DNA from: a bacterium
GTDB lineage: Bacteria > Electryoneota > RPQS01
Direction of reading: 5' to 3'
NCBI GenBank assembly: GCA_036504735.1
Contig: DASXUQ010000015.1
Span: 1-52,568, forward strand
Length of the DNA stretch: 52,568 nt
The notes under the pieces are model-generated. The model did not search any database, had not been told where the DNA came from, and saw nothing but the letters and a program-made list of their open reading frames with translations. Position 1 is the stretch's first letter. Every line of letters begins with the position of its first letter. The position numbers were made by a program, and so were the translations under genes. This document shows, one piece after another, positions 9,528-16,355 of the stretch.

Positions 9528-10598
9528 ATGCCGCGAGGTGGTCGAATTGGTATCGTGGGATATGGCAGCTACATTCCCCGATACAGAATTAAGCTCGAAG
9601 AAATTGCCAAGATTTGGGGAGCGGATGCCGCATCTTATAAGCGCGGCCTGATGCTCTATGAAAAAAGCGTCCCGGCGCCGGACCAGGACGTCATCACGAT
9701 GTCGGTGGAAGCCGCGCGGCGAGCGGTGGTTCGGGCGGGAATCAACCCGGCGGACATCGGCGCAATCTACATCGGTTCGGAATCCCATCCCTATGCGGTG
9801 AAGCCCTCCGGAACCGTGGTCGCAGAGGCCCTCGGCTCAACCCCTCTGATTCACAGCGCGGATATGGAGTTTGCCTGTAAGGCCGGCAGCGAAGGCATGT
9901 TCGTCGCCTTCGGTCTGGTCAAAGCCGGGCTGATCAAGTACGGCATGGGCATTGGCGCGGACACCTCGCAGGGCGCTCCCGGTGATGCCCTCGAATACAG
10001 CGCCTCGGCAGGCGCGGCGGCGTTTTTGATGGGCGCGGGCGACCACGTGATTGCGACCATCGATTTCACGACGTCCTATATGACGGACACTCCCGATTTC
10101 TGGCGCCGCGAGCATGCGGACTATCCGTCTCACGGCGGCCGCTTTACGGGTGATGAAGCCTTTTTCAAGCATACCCTTGGCTGCGCCAAGGAGCTGTTTG
10201 CGATCAGCAAGACCAAGCCCTCCGATTTCCGGTACGCGGTCTTTCATCAACCCAACGGCAAATTCCCGCAGCGCGCGGCGGAGATGCTGGGCTTCAACAA
10301 GAAGCAGTATGAGACCGGCTGGCTGACTCCGTGGCTGGGCAACACCTATTCGGGGGCGTCCCCCATGGGCTTGACCGCCATTCTGGATGTGGCCAAACCC
10401 GGCGACAAGATCTTCATGGTCAGCTACGGCAGCGGTTCGGGCTCCGACGGTTTTGTTTACACCGTCACGGATGCCATCAAGGGCAAGGCCAAGATGGCCC
10501 CGCAGACCCGTCCACAGCTTGATGAGAACAAAGTCTATCTCGATTACGGCACCTACGCCAAGTTCCGCGGCAAGATCCGCATGGCTGGCGGTCATTGA
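9528..10598 (+). CDS. Hydroxymethylglutaryl-CoA synthase, archaeal type
   Basis: 356 aa from ATG 9528, 6 nt after CAGGAGG; the open frame upstream runs through the promoter and is not coding. HMGS condenses acetyl-CoA with acetoacetyl-CoA to HMG-CoA, the first committed precursor of the mevalonate pathway. The thiolase-superfamily fold is clear, with E85 (IGSESHPYAVKP), catalytic C117 (DMEFACKAG) and H240 (VFHQPNGKFP). Whole blocks such as YGLAIGADTAQGAPGDALEY-like (here residues 138-157) and TDTPDFWRRE match the archaeal enzyme family rather than the eukaryotic/Firmicute MvaS. It heads an operon with bioY, thiolase and DUF35 genes (19 nt to the next gene). In archaea thiolase, HMGS and DUF35 form one complex that channels acetoacetyl-CoA, and the neighbours here supply all three parts. 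Confidence 0.93.
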   Translation: MPRGGRIGIVGYGSYIPRYRIKLEEIAKIWGADAASYKRGLMLYEKSVPAPDQDVITMSVEAARRAVVRAGINPADIGAIYIGSESHPYAVKPSGTVVAEALGSTPLIHSADMEFACKAGSEGMFVAFGLVKAGLIKYGMGIGADTSQGAPGDALEYSASAGAAAFLMGAGDHVIATIDFTTSYMTDTPDFWRREHADYPSHGGRFTGDEAFFKHTLGCAKELFAISKTKPSDFRYAVFHQPNGKFPQRAAEMLGFNKKQYETGWLTPWLGNTYSGASPMGLTAILDVAKPGDKIFMVSYGSGSGSDGFVYTVTDAIKGKAKMAPQTRPQLDENKVYLDYGTYAKFRGKIRMAGGH

Positions 10599-10617
10599 TT
10601 TAACGGAGAATTCTTTC

Positions 10618-11181
10618 GTGACGATTGCAGAAACTTACGCGCCCTCCAAGTCCGGTTTCCGGACTCGGGCCGCCTACAACGTCGCACTGGTTGGAGTCGG
10701 CAGTGCGTTCATCGCTCTGACGGCGCAGATTTCCTTTACTCTTCCTTTCAGTCCTGTTCCGGTTACCGGGCAGACTTTCGGCGTGTTGCTGCTGGCGGCC
10801 TTGCTGGGTCGGGTGCGCGGCACCCTTGCGGTGGCAACCTACCTTGCCGAAGGGCTGTGCGGCCTTCCGGTGTTTGCCGGCGGCATGGGCAGTGCAGTGG
10901 TCTTTCTCGGACCTACCGGCGGCTATTTGCTGGGATTCCTCCCGGCGGCCTTTGTGGTGGGCGCTCTGGCCGAACGCGGCTGGGACAAGCGCGCCATCAC
11001 CTCCGGACTGGCCATGGTGCTGGGCGCAGCGGCGATTTTTGCCGTGGGACTGAGCTGGCTTAAGATTTACGTTGGCGTTGAAAATACTTTGACCATGGGC
11101 CTGTACCCGTTCCTTGCAGGGGAAGCGGTCAAGATCGCCGCGGCGATGGTGACGCTTCCGGCCCTGCGCAGATTCGTCTGA
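10618..11181 (+). CDS. bioY: BioY-family biotin transporter (ECF S component)
   Basis: 187 aa from GTG 10618, with GGAGAA 7 nt upstream; the longer open frame upstream overlaps HMGS in another frame and is not coding. Five to six hydrophobic segments and the BioY signature [21 protein letters not shown] followed by [12 protein letters not shown]-like residues and [10 protein letters not shown] identify the substrate-binding membrane subunit of the energy-coupling factor biotin transporter. No EcfA or EcfT gene is nearby, so it either uses shared ECF modules encoded elsewhere or acts alone. It is unusual that it sits between HMGS and its thiolase partner, which are normally adjacent; spacings (19 and 37 nt) indicate co-transcription. 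Confidence 0.9.
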   Translation: MTIAETYAPSKSGFRTRAAYNVALVGVGSAFIALTAQISFTLPFSPVPVTGQTFGVLLLAALLGRVRGTLAVATYLAEGLCGLPVFAGGMGSAVVFLGPTGGYLLGFLPAAFVVGALAERGWDKRAITSGLAMVLGAAAIFAVGLSWLKIYVGVENTLTMGLYPFLAGEAVKIAAAMVTLPALRRFV

Positions 11182-11218
11182 CCACGGGCGGGTGGCAACC
11201 AACAATCAGGAAAGTACT

Positions 11219-12391
11219 ATGCGTGATGTTGCAGTAATTGGGGTCGGCGTCAACAAGTGGGGCGAACTCTGGGATCAGTCCCTGCGTAACATTTTTGTCG
11301 AGGCCGGACTGAAGGCGATGGACGATGCCGGCATTGACCGCATCGAGTCGCTGTACGTCGGCTGTATGGCCCCCGGACTTTTCACCGGGCAGGAGCATCT
11401 GGCAAGCCTGCTCGCGGATTACCTTGGTCAGACGCCGATTCCCGCGTGCCGTGTCGAGTCTGCCTGCGCGTCAGGCGGCCTGGCGATGCGGATGGGGTGG
11501 ATGGACGTGGCGCTCGGCCTGCACGACATCGTGATGGTCAGCGGCGTCGAAAAGATGACGGACGTGGACGGCGGCGGAGCGACCTACGCCCTTGCCACCG
11601 CGGCGGATCAGGAATATGAGTGCTACAACGGCGCTACCTTCCCCGGTCTGTACGCGATGATCGCCAACGCCTATCAGAAGAAGTACAAGATTCCTTTCGA
11701 GAAGTTTCGCGACCAGCTCGCGCATGTGGCGGTGAAGAACCATGAGAACGGTTTCCTCAATCCCAATGCGCAGTACCGCATGAAGCTGACGCTGGATGCC
11801 GTGAAGAACGCGACGATGGTCGCCGATCCGCTGCGGCTGTTCGACTGCTCGCCGATTACCGACGGCGCGGCGGCGGTCATACTCTGCCCACTGGAACTGG
11901 CACAGAAGAAGTTCAAAAAGCACGCTCCGGTGGCCGTTATCGGCACGGGCGCGGCGACGGATACTATCGCTCTGCATGACCGCGAAGACCTGACCTCGTT
12001 CCGTTCCACGGAACTGGCGGCGCAGCAGGCGTACAAGATGGCCGGCGTCGGTCCGAAGGATATCGACTTTGCCGAAGTGCACGACTGCTTCACCATCGCG
12101 GAAATTTCCGTGACCGAGGCCTTGGGATTCTTTGCGGCCGGGAAGGGTGGAGAAGCGGCGGCTGCGGGCGTTACGGCGCGCGACGGCAAGAAGCCAATTA
12201 ACACCTCCGGCGGTTTGAAGTCCAAGGGCCATCCGGTGGGCGCGACGGGCATTGCCCAGATCATCGAACTCGCCCTGCAACTGCGCGGCGATGCCGGTGA
12301 GCGGCAGCTCAAGAACCCGCGCGTGGGCATGGCGCAGAACATGGGCGGCTCAGGCGGCTCGGCGATTGTTCACATTCTCAGATCAGTCTAA
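11219..12391 (+). CDS. Acetyl-CoA C-acetyltransferase (thiolase), archaeal type
   Basis: 390 aa from ATG 11219, after AGGAAAG; the GTG at 11192 is in frame but has no Shine-Dalgarno. It should condense two acetyl-CoA to acetoacetyl-CoA for the HMGS encoded two genes upstream. Nucleophile C83 lies in VESACASGG, and the C-terminal half carries HDCFTIAE and the GHPVGATG histidine motif. The C-terminal Cys of ordinary biosynthetic thiolases is absent: the motif reads [11 protein letters not shown], as in the archaeal SCP2-like thiolases that pair with HMGS and DUF35. This supports a role in mevalonate-route HMG-CoA formation rather than beta-oxidation. 22 nt separate it from the DUF35 gene. Confidence 0.93.
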   Translation: MRDVAVIGVGVNKWGELWDQSLRNIFVEAGLKAMDDAGIDRIESLYVGCMAPGLFTGQEHLASLLADYLGQTPIPACRVESACASGGLAMRMGWMDVALGLHDIVMVSGVEKMTDVDGGGATYALATAADQEYECYNGATFPGLYAMIANAYQKKYKIPFEKFRDQLAHVAVKNHENGFLNPNAQYRMKLTLDAVKNATMVADPLRLFDCSPITDGAAAVILCPLELAQKKFKKHAPVAVIGTGAATDTIALHDREDLTSFRSTELAAQQAYKMAGVGPKDIDFAEVHDCFTIAEISVTEALGFFAAGKGGEAAAAGVTARDGKKPINTSGGLKSKGHPVGATGIAQIIELALQLRGDAGERQLKNPRVGMAQNMGGSGGSAIVHILRSV

Positions 12392-12413
12392 CCGGTAAGG
12401 AGAAGCAGATATC

Positions 12414-12809
12414 ATGGCAGGAATCACAGCGCGATACTGGCGCGAATGCCCGCAGCGTTACCGGGGAGAAGCCAACAAGTCGGCCAAGACGGGACGCGTC
12501 TTCTTTCCGCCGCGGCAGGTGGAACCGGAAAACGGAAATCGCAAGTTCAAGCCGGTGAAGCTCGAATACGGCGGCGAACTTCTGACCTTCACCGTCATCC
12601 GCGTTGCTCCGCAAGGCTTCGAAAAACAGAGCCCTTATGCTCTGGCGATCATTCAACTCGACGGCGGCGGCCGCATCACCACTCAGGTCACGGACATTCC
12701 CGTGGACAATGTGAAGATCGGCATGCGCGTTCACGTCGAGTTCCGCAAGATCAACGACGACGGCGTCGAAGGCATCCACATGTACGGCTACAAAGTGGTG
12801 CCGGAGTAG
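12414..12809 (+). CDS. DUF35 OB-fold protein of the thiolase/HMGS complex, zinc ribbon degenerate
   Basis: 131 aa from ATG 12414 with AAGGAGAAG upstream. DUF35 proteins have an N-terminal rubredoxin-like zinc ribbon and a C-terminal OB fold; in archaea one bridges thiolase and HMGS. The helix WRECPQRYRGEA, the segment GRVFFPPRQVEPENG and the OB-fold strands (LLTFTVIRVAPQGFEKQSPYAL, GMRVHVEFR) fit the family. In place of the usual CxxC...CPxCG pattern the sequence reads SAKTG and VEPENG, so all four zinc-binding cysteines are missing (S, T, E and N stand in their places). The rest is well conserved, so this looks like a metal-free but functional bridge, not a pseudogene. Last gene of the operon. 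Confidence 0.9.
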   Translation: MAGITARYWRECPQRYRGEANKSAKTGRVFFPPRQVEPENGNRKFKPVKLEYGGELLTFTVIRVAPQGFEKQSPYALAIIQLDGGGRITTQVTDIPVDNVKIGMRVHVEFRKINDDGVEGIHMYGYKVVPE

Positions 12810-12810
12810 A

Positions 12811-12860
12811 AGCGAAAAGCGAAAAGCAAAAAGCAAAAAGCAAAAATAGAAAATAGAAAA
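12811..12860. repeat. A-rich simple repeat
   Basis: Several imperfect copies of AAAAGC/AAAAAGC followed by two copies of AAATAG directly after the DUF35 stop codon. Seen in sequence; no function inferred beyond providing a T-tract for minus-strand termination. Confidence 0.6.
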
Positions 12861-12888
12861 TCCGCGCTTCAGAAATGGGGCGCGGATT
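12859..12888. terminator. Bidirectional terminator, mainly for the minus-strand operon
   Basis: Stem AATCCGCGC (12859-12867) with GCGCGGATT (12880-12888). On the minus strand it is followed by a long T-rich tract (complement of the A-rich repeat), which is ideal for ending the RelA/SpoT-ParA operon. On the plus strand it also follows the DUF35 gene. Confidence 0.7.
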
Positions 12889-13014
12889 CGTTTGTTCGTA
12901 GTTGTGTCTGTACAATTCCTCGACCGGAAAACGTTAATGTCGATATTCAAGTCTTAAACCGATAATATCGTAAAGCAAATATCCAGACATATGGCGGTCG
13001 ACAATCAGGCTGCG

Positions 13015-13731
13015 TCACGCATGTGGTGTTGATTCCTTCGACTTTTTGTGGTCCTCGTGAGACCTAATAATAGATCCTACAAGCCTTACACAGCCATTAG
13101 TCAGATGTGCAAACGCCTTTAACTGTTCACTACATGCCAAGCTGTCGGTCGGAACTGGGTAGTTTATGGAATGTTCAATCTCACCCCATTCTTCCTCAAG
13201 AAGTGTACGAGCCTGAATCTCAAACGTGTATGGCTTTTTGTGATAACTCTCCAGTACGTAGTGGACGCTGGTATACAGAGTAGTTCGTCTCTCTGTCTTC
13301 ATACCCAAGTTCTCAAAGAATCCGGCGGTTTCATCGTCAAATACCATGGCGATTGGTCCCTCGATGATCCGATAGCTCCCTTGGTCAGCCCACGCACTTA
13401 GCGCACTGTCGATATATCGTATTTGATCTCTATGAAGGTAAAGAACTCTAATTCCAATGATGTCGTTCACTCCCTTGAGCAGATCGCCTTGTGGGATAAT
13501 AAGTCTCTGTTTGTCATATTTACGCTTCAATTTATCTGCCAGATGAGTCTCATCCTTGATTCTTGATCGGATTGAGTGAACGAGGGGCTTTAGCGCCTTA
13601 TCATTAGAGATTTCGTTAATGATGTTCCCGCGCATTGTCACAAGTTGCTCGAAAGAATCACGATAGTGTGCTAAATGGCCTTCAACATAAGCGTTGAAGT
13701 CAAAGTTCTCGCCGTCAACAATTTCAGCCAT
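13015..13731 (-). CDS. RelA/SpoT-fold alarmone synthetase domain protein
   Basis: 238 aa made almost wholly of a RelA/SpoT nucleotidyltransferase domain, without the hydrolase, TGS or ACT domains of long RSH proteins. Basic ATP-contact segment SRIKDETHLADKLKRKY (57-72), catalytic D90 (VNDIIGIRV), the Y153-T-S-V-H157 motif, and E171 in FEIQART with H187 downstream all align with residues required for (p)ppGpp synthesis or related pyrophosphate transfer. The core therefore looks active. Its start overlaps the ParA-like gene by 8 nt, so it is translationally coupled. Small synthetases of this fold act as housekeeping alarmone enzymes or as toxins that modify nucleotides or tRNA. The operon context, with no partner resembling a classic antitoxin, is unusual. 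Exact product is unknown. Confidence 0.85.
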   Translation of the reverse strand: MAEIVDGENFDFNAYVEGHLAHYRDSFEQLVTMRGNIINEISNDKALKPLVHSIRSRIKDETHLADKLKRKYDKQRLIIPQGDLLKGVNDIIGIRVLYLHRDQIRYIDSALSAWADQGSYRIIEGPIAMVFDDETAGFFENLGMKTERRTTLYTSVHYVLESYHKKPYTFEIQARTLLEEEWGEIEHSINYPVPTDSLACSEQLKAFAHLTNGCVRLVGSIIRSHEDHKKSKESTPHA

Positions 13732-14695
13732 TGTAATACCGCATTATTCCGTTTGCAATTTCAACAAAAACCTGTTCGGCAGCAGCACCAGCCCCGCCCA
13801 CTTCCCACCACGGCAGACCTTCGCGTTGAGCACGCAAGGCACTTTGTCCGAAATCCCTCACTTCTCCGAGCTTGCACTCAGAAGCACCTCTTTTTGCAAG
13901 TTCAGGAAATCTCTCACGGATTCTCCCAATAACTTCGCTGCTCATTCTCACTTCGAGTTTCGTCATGAAGCCTGAGTAGTCTGATGCCGGTAGCCCGCCC
14001 CACACTTTGAACCGCTGTGGAATGTACCCAATGATTTCTGGCTTTCCGCGGAGCAAAACCGCATGGTCGGGTGGGTTGGTCGACAGCCCTTGCCATTCCA
14101 CAATCCACTTTACCAGCGTATGACCAAGAGTTGATAACGCTCGGAGTGAGAAGTCATCGCATGCCGCTGGGATGATCACGCCGTCACAGTCAAGGACTAT
14201 CGCTTTGTTCAGGGGCCCAATATTGGGTCCAGAATCATAAAAGACGAAATCTGCGTCGACCTTCTTGGCGGCATTTTCAACCATTCTGCTAATGGCAGTA
14301 ACTCTAGCGTAGCCCCGTATTCTTCTCTTGGAGCAGTCGCCAAATGCATCAGATAAATCTTCCTCGAATTCTGAAAGACTGATGTCGCCAGGAATCAAAA
14401 AGAGGTTGTCACGCCTTTCTACGGGTTCAATCTCTTTTGGCGCACTTTGGCCACTCATCACAGGATACACCGCAGACCAAATAGTACGTCCACGCTCAGT
14501 CAAGGATTCATTCAGCCATTCACCGACAGCCTGCTCGTCTGCAAGATATGTGGTCAAACTACATTGTGGATCAGAATCGACCAACAAGACCTTTTGACCG
14601 AGTTTTGCGAGAGCAAATGCGATATTTGCAGTCAGGCTTGTTTTTCCCACCCCGCCCTTGTGATTGAAAATTGCTATTCGCTTGAATGTAGTCAT
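13724..14695 (-). CDS. ParA/MinD-family ATPase
   Basis: 323 aa. Deviant Walker A KGGVGKT at residues 13-19, and VDSDPQ at 40-45, as in ParA-type ATPases; a later VFYDSGPNIGPLNKAIV segment matches the Walker B/switch region. It carries no N-terminal DNA-binding extension, and no ParB or centromere-like repeats are visible nearby. That argues against simple plasmid partition and for a regulatory or localisation role. It is the middle gene of a tightly coupled set: its ATG overlaps the stop of the 199-aa gene by one base (TAATG), and its end overlaps the alarmone-synthetase start by 8 nt. ATP-driven dimerisation could gate the synthetase; that is inference. Confidence 0.88.
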   Translation of the reverse strand: MTTFKRIAIFNHKGGVGKTSLTANIAFALAKLGQKVLLVDSDPQCSLTTYLADEQAVGEWLNESLTERGRTIWSAVYPVMSGQSAPKEIEPVERRDNLFLIPGDISLSEFEEDLSDAFGDCSKRRIRGYARVTAISRMVENAAKKVDADFVFYDSGPNIGPLNKAIVLDCDGVIIPAACDDFSLRALSTLGHTLVKWIVEWQGLSTNPPDHAVLLRGKPEIIGYIPQRFKVWGGLPASDYSGFMTKLEVRMSSEVIGRIRERFPELAKRGASECKLGEVRDFGQSALRAQREGLPWWEVGGAGAAAEQVFVEIANGIMRYYNG

Positions 14696-15294
14696 TATTT
14701 AGACCGCTTCGAAGCTTTAGAAGTCTTCGTCCCGTTCTTCGGCCTGCGTGATCTTCGTGTCGGTTTCGATTCTGCAACCGCAGCCTTTGCTGCGTCTCTG
14801 TCGGGCAGGGCTTGAACGAAAATTTCTCCGATGGCACTTAACCTCCAAAAATTCTTGGATGGAGAAATGATATATCCGGCAGCCACCGCGTTGCTCAACG
14901 ACAGCGATGGATTTGACAATTTTCTCTGTGCCGCCTCCGTATTTGCAAGGCTTATGTCGCGAGTCTGAAATTCGGTCAAGTTCTGATAGTGAGTCAAATA
15001 GTAGGCGAGACAAGCTATTTTCTCTACGTCTGCTTGAGGCTTCTTCTGAAATAGGAACTCTTTTGCGGAAATGGTTCGGTCTCGCGAGAAGTCGTCTATT
15101 GGCATCCTGCGGCTCTCAGCGTCAATTTGAGGCCGATCGGTATCTCGTCCTCGGTTCGTATCAATTTGGTAAGTCTGTTCGAAGTATTTGTTGATGAGCC
15201 CTAGAATGCGACGTTGCTCAGGCGGATCAAGTTGACGCAATTGCGTCAAAACTTGCTCGAGAATCTTTATGTCGTCAAATGTCTTTTCTGGCAT
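14695..15294 (-). CDS. Conserved hypothetical protein, first gene of the ParA/RelA-SpoT operon
   Basis: 199 aa from ATG 15294 with AGGAAC upstream. I do not recognise a named family. The N-terminal ~70 aa are polar, possibly helical (LEQVLTQLRQLDPPEQRRIL). The central part, about 75-175, reads like a compact helical, possibly winged-helix domain (VEKIACLAYYLTHYQ, ISLANTEAAQRKLSN, AAGYIISPSKNFWRLSAIGE). The C-terminal ~30 aa are very basic (Lys/Arg/Ser-rich), suggesting nucleic-acid contact. As first gene of the operon with a one-base overlap to the ParA-like gene, it could be the DNA- or RNA-sensing partner. Function unknown. Confidence 0.75.
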   Translation of the reverse strand: MPEKTFDDIKILEQVLTQLRQLDPPEQRRILGLINKYFEQTYQIDTNRGRDTDRPQIDAESRRMPIDDFSRDRTISAKEFLFQKKPQADVEKIACLAYYLTHYQNLTEFQTRDISLANTEAAQRKLSNPSLSLSNAVAAGYIISPSKNFWRLSAIGEIFVQALPDRDAAKAAVAESKPTRRSRRPKNGTKTSKASKRSK

Positions 15295-15353
15295 GTGACT
15301 GTTCCTGTTGAAAGTGTCTTGTCGTTCATGGGATGCTTGGGCATGACCTACTG

Positions 15354-15382
15354 AAAGTTAGTAAAAAAAACCAGATTGTCAA
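15354..15382 (-). promoter_or_regulatory. Possible promoter of the three-gene minus-strand operon
   Basis: On the minus strand TTGACA (15377-15382) is followed by a T-rich spacer. At 17 nt the -10 is a poor AACTTT; TACTAA occurs nearer. Only the -35 is convincing. It lies 60-90 nt upstream of the start at 15294. Confidence 0.35.
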
Positions 15383-15480
15383 TAATTCGCTTCCCCATAG
15401 ATCCAACGTGTATCTCGTGTCTCTCCGCCTAATCTGACCGCAAAGTTCAACCCCTTCATAGTAGTTGTTCTTATGTGCAA

Positions 15481-15515
15481 ATATAGTTATCGGAATTGTC
15501 CTCTTGACAAACCCA
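15481..15515 (+). repeat. 35-nt repeat, left copy (inverted relative to 19422-19456)
   Basis: Matches the minus-strand sequence of 19456-19422 at 31 of 35 positions; the last 17 nt (TCCTCTTGACAAACCCA) are identical. Similarity stops abruptly at both ends. The two copies face inward and bracket the small genes, the structured RNA, the tRNA elements and the IS1595-like transposase. Each contains a TTGACA that could serve as a -35. Confidence 0.7.
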
Positions 15516-15582
15516 TGATTTTCGGTACGGTTGTTCAACGCCAGAGTTGAATCAGAGAATAACCAGAACGGAGACTCAGACA

Positions 15583-15813
15583 ATGGAAGGCGAACAAAAA
15601 GCCCCGGCACAAGGGGCCAAGGCGCAACGCAAAAGGGGTGTGGACATAGAAAACGAGGCGGACTCGCCCGTTACCTGCTTGTACAACAAACTGTGTGAGA
15701 CGGCCCAAGCACAAGGGTTCGTGGTTCTGGCAGGAACGCGCACGATCAGGGAGGATGCCGCCATTTTTGGTGGCTCCTATGCGGACATCACCGTGCGAGT
15801 GGAATTGACCTAA
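15583..15813 (+). CDS. Small hypothetical protein
   Basis: 76 aa from ATG 15583 with GGAG 9 nt upstream; the frame is open from 15547 but the upstream Met has no Shine-Dalgarno. The N-terminal half is polar and basic (KAPAQGAKAQRKRG); the C-terminal half may form a small alpha/beta unit (VTCLYNKLCETAQAQGFVVL, ITVRVELT). Its stop overlaps the end of the convergent small gene by 4 nt. Not recognised; codon use resembles its neighbours, so it is plausibly real. Confidence 0.5.
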   Translation: MEGEQKAPAQGAKAQRKRGVDIENEADSPVTCLYNKLCETAQAQGFVVLAGTRTIREDAAIFGGSYADITVRVELT

Positions 15814-16031
15814 CGGCTCATTCCCCCGTGCGTTCCTGCGGGCGGATGGATTTTGCGGGACTGATGGTAGTCCTCATAGTTGCGATGGATCTTCTCCGAC
15901 ATGTCCTCGATCTTCTCGAAGTCAAATTCCCCGGTGGCCTGCGTAATGACAAGGCTCTCGAAGTTCTTGACGATCACGGCGGCGAGAATCGCCTGTTCGA
16001 GTCCCGGCACTTTGGTATGCTGTTTTACCAC
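15810..16031 (-). CDS. Small hypothetical protein
   Basis: 73 aa from GTG 16031, which lies 6 nt after AAAGGAG (16038-16044 on the complement); the in-frame TTG at 16037 touches the Shine-Dalgarno and is less likely. Residues ~10-30 are hydrophobic to mixed (LEQAILAAVIVKNFESLVIT), followed by an acidic helix and a basic tail. No membrane segment is certain. Family not recognised. It is convergent with the preceding small gene. Confidence 0.5.
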   Translation of the reverse strand: MVKQHTKVPGLEQAILAAVIVKNFESLVITQATGEFDFEKIEDMSEKIHRNYEDYHQSRKIHPPAGTHGGMSR

Positions 16032-16070
16032 GTTCAACTCCTTTGGTTAAGTTCTTAGACAATGTAGGAG

Positions 16071-16098
16071 TTGAGTGGGACAATAGCAAGGATATACA
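16071..16098 (+). promoter_or_regulatory. Possible promoter upstream of the structured leader
   Basis: TTGAGT (16071-16076), a 16-nt spacer and TATACA (16093-16098). A transcript starting near 16105 would run at once into the terminator hairpin at 16109-16133 and then into the structured RNA, so either the hairpin attenuates or another promoter is used. Confidence 0.4.
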
Positions 16099-16108
16099 TT
16101 CTAAGCTT

Positions 16109-16133
16109 AAACCCGTCGCGCTGACGGGTTTTT
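16109..16133 (+). terminator. Rho-independent terminator or attenuator
   Basis: AAACCCGTC (16109-16117) pairs with GACGGGTTT (16123-16131), loop GCGCT, followed by TT. Perfect 9-bp stem with a T5 run (16129-16133). Confidence 0.8.
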
Positions 16134-16171
16134 GCTTGATTTCCTGCCTCCAAAGCCTTACCTTTTCCCTA

Positions 16172-16326
16172 TCCTACCCAAGCAATGCCGGGTTTCCGGC
16201 AAAGCATACTTATGAACGTGAATGACCCGTGCCCCTTCAATTGGGACATGGGCCTCTGGTGTGGTCATGAGTATGCCTTTGCTTGGGTAGGACCAGCACA
16301 GGTCATTCGTCTGATACCCAGAGGCT
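16172..16326 (+). ncRNA. Large structured RNA element upstream of the lipoprotein gene (candidate riboregulator)
   Basis: Outer stem of 14 perfect pairs: 16172-16185 (TCCTACCCAAGCAA) with 16279-16292. Directly inside is a small hairpin TGCCGG-GTTT-CCGGCA (16186-16201). A second long stem pairs 16204-16215 with 16265-16276 (12 pairs, one G-U). An apical stem pairs 16226-16234 with 16243-16252 (9 pairs, one G-U, one bulged A, 8-nt loop). Downstream, GGTCATTC (16301-16308) can pair with GAATGACC (16220-16227), and CCAGAGGC (16319-16326, followed by TCTTTT) with GCCTCTGG (16252-16259); these cross each other and compete with the nested fold. That is the layout of a switching or pseudoknotted leader. 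It ends 30 nt before the lipoprotein start. No known RNA family was recognised. Confidence 0.5.
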
Positions 16327-16355
16327 CTTTTACGTCCAAGGAAAGGGAAACACAC

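Noticed and set aside
12811-12860. CRISPR array
   Set aside because: The repeats are 6-7 nt simple A-rich units without spacers; no cas gene occurs in the window.
13724-14695. Plasmid partition locus (ParA with parS)
   Set aside because: No ParB gene and no tandem centromere-like repeats in the flanks; the partner genes are a RelA/SpoT-fold protein and an unknown protein.
16172-16292. Integron attC site or retron msr-msd as an explanation of the palindrome
   Set aside because: No GTTRRRY/RYYYAAC core sites, no integrase, and no reverse transcriptase gene nearby.
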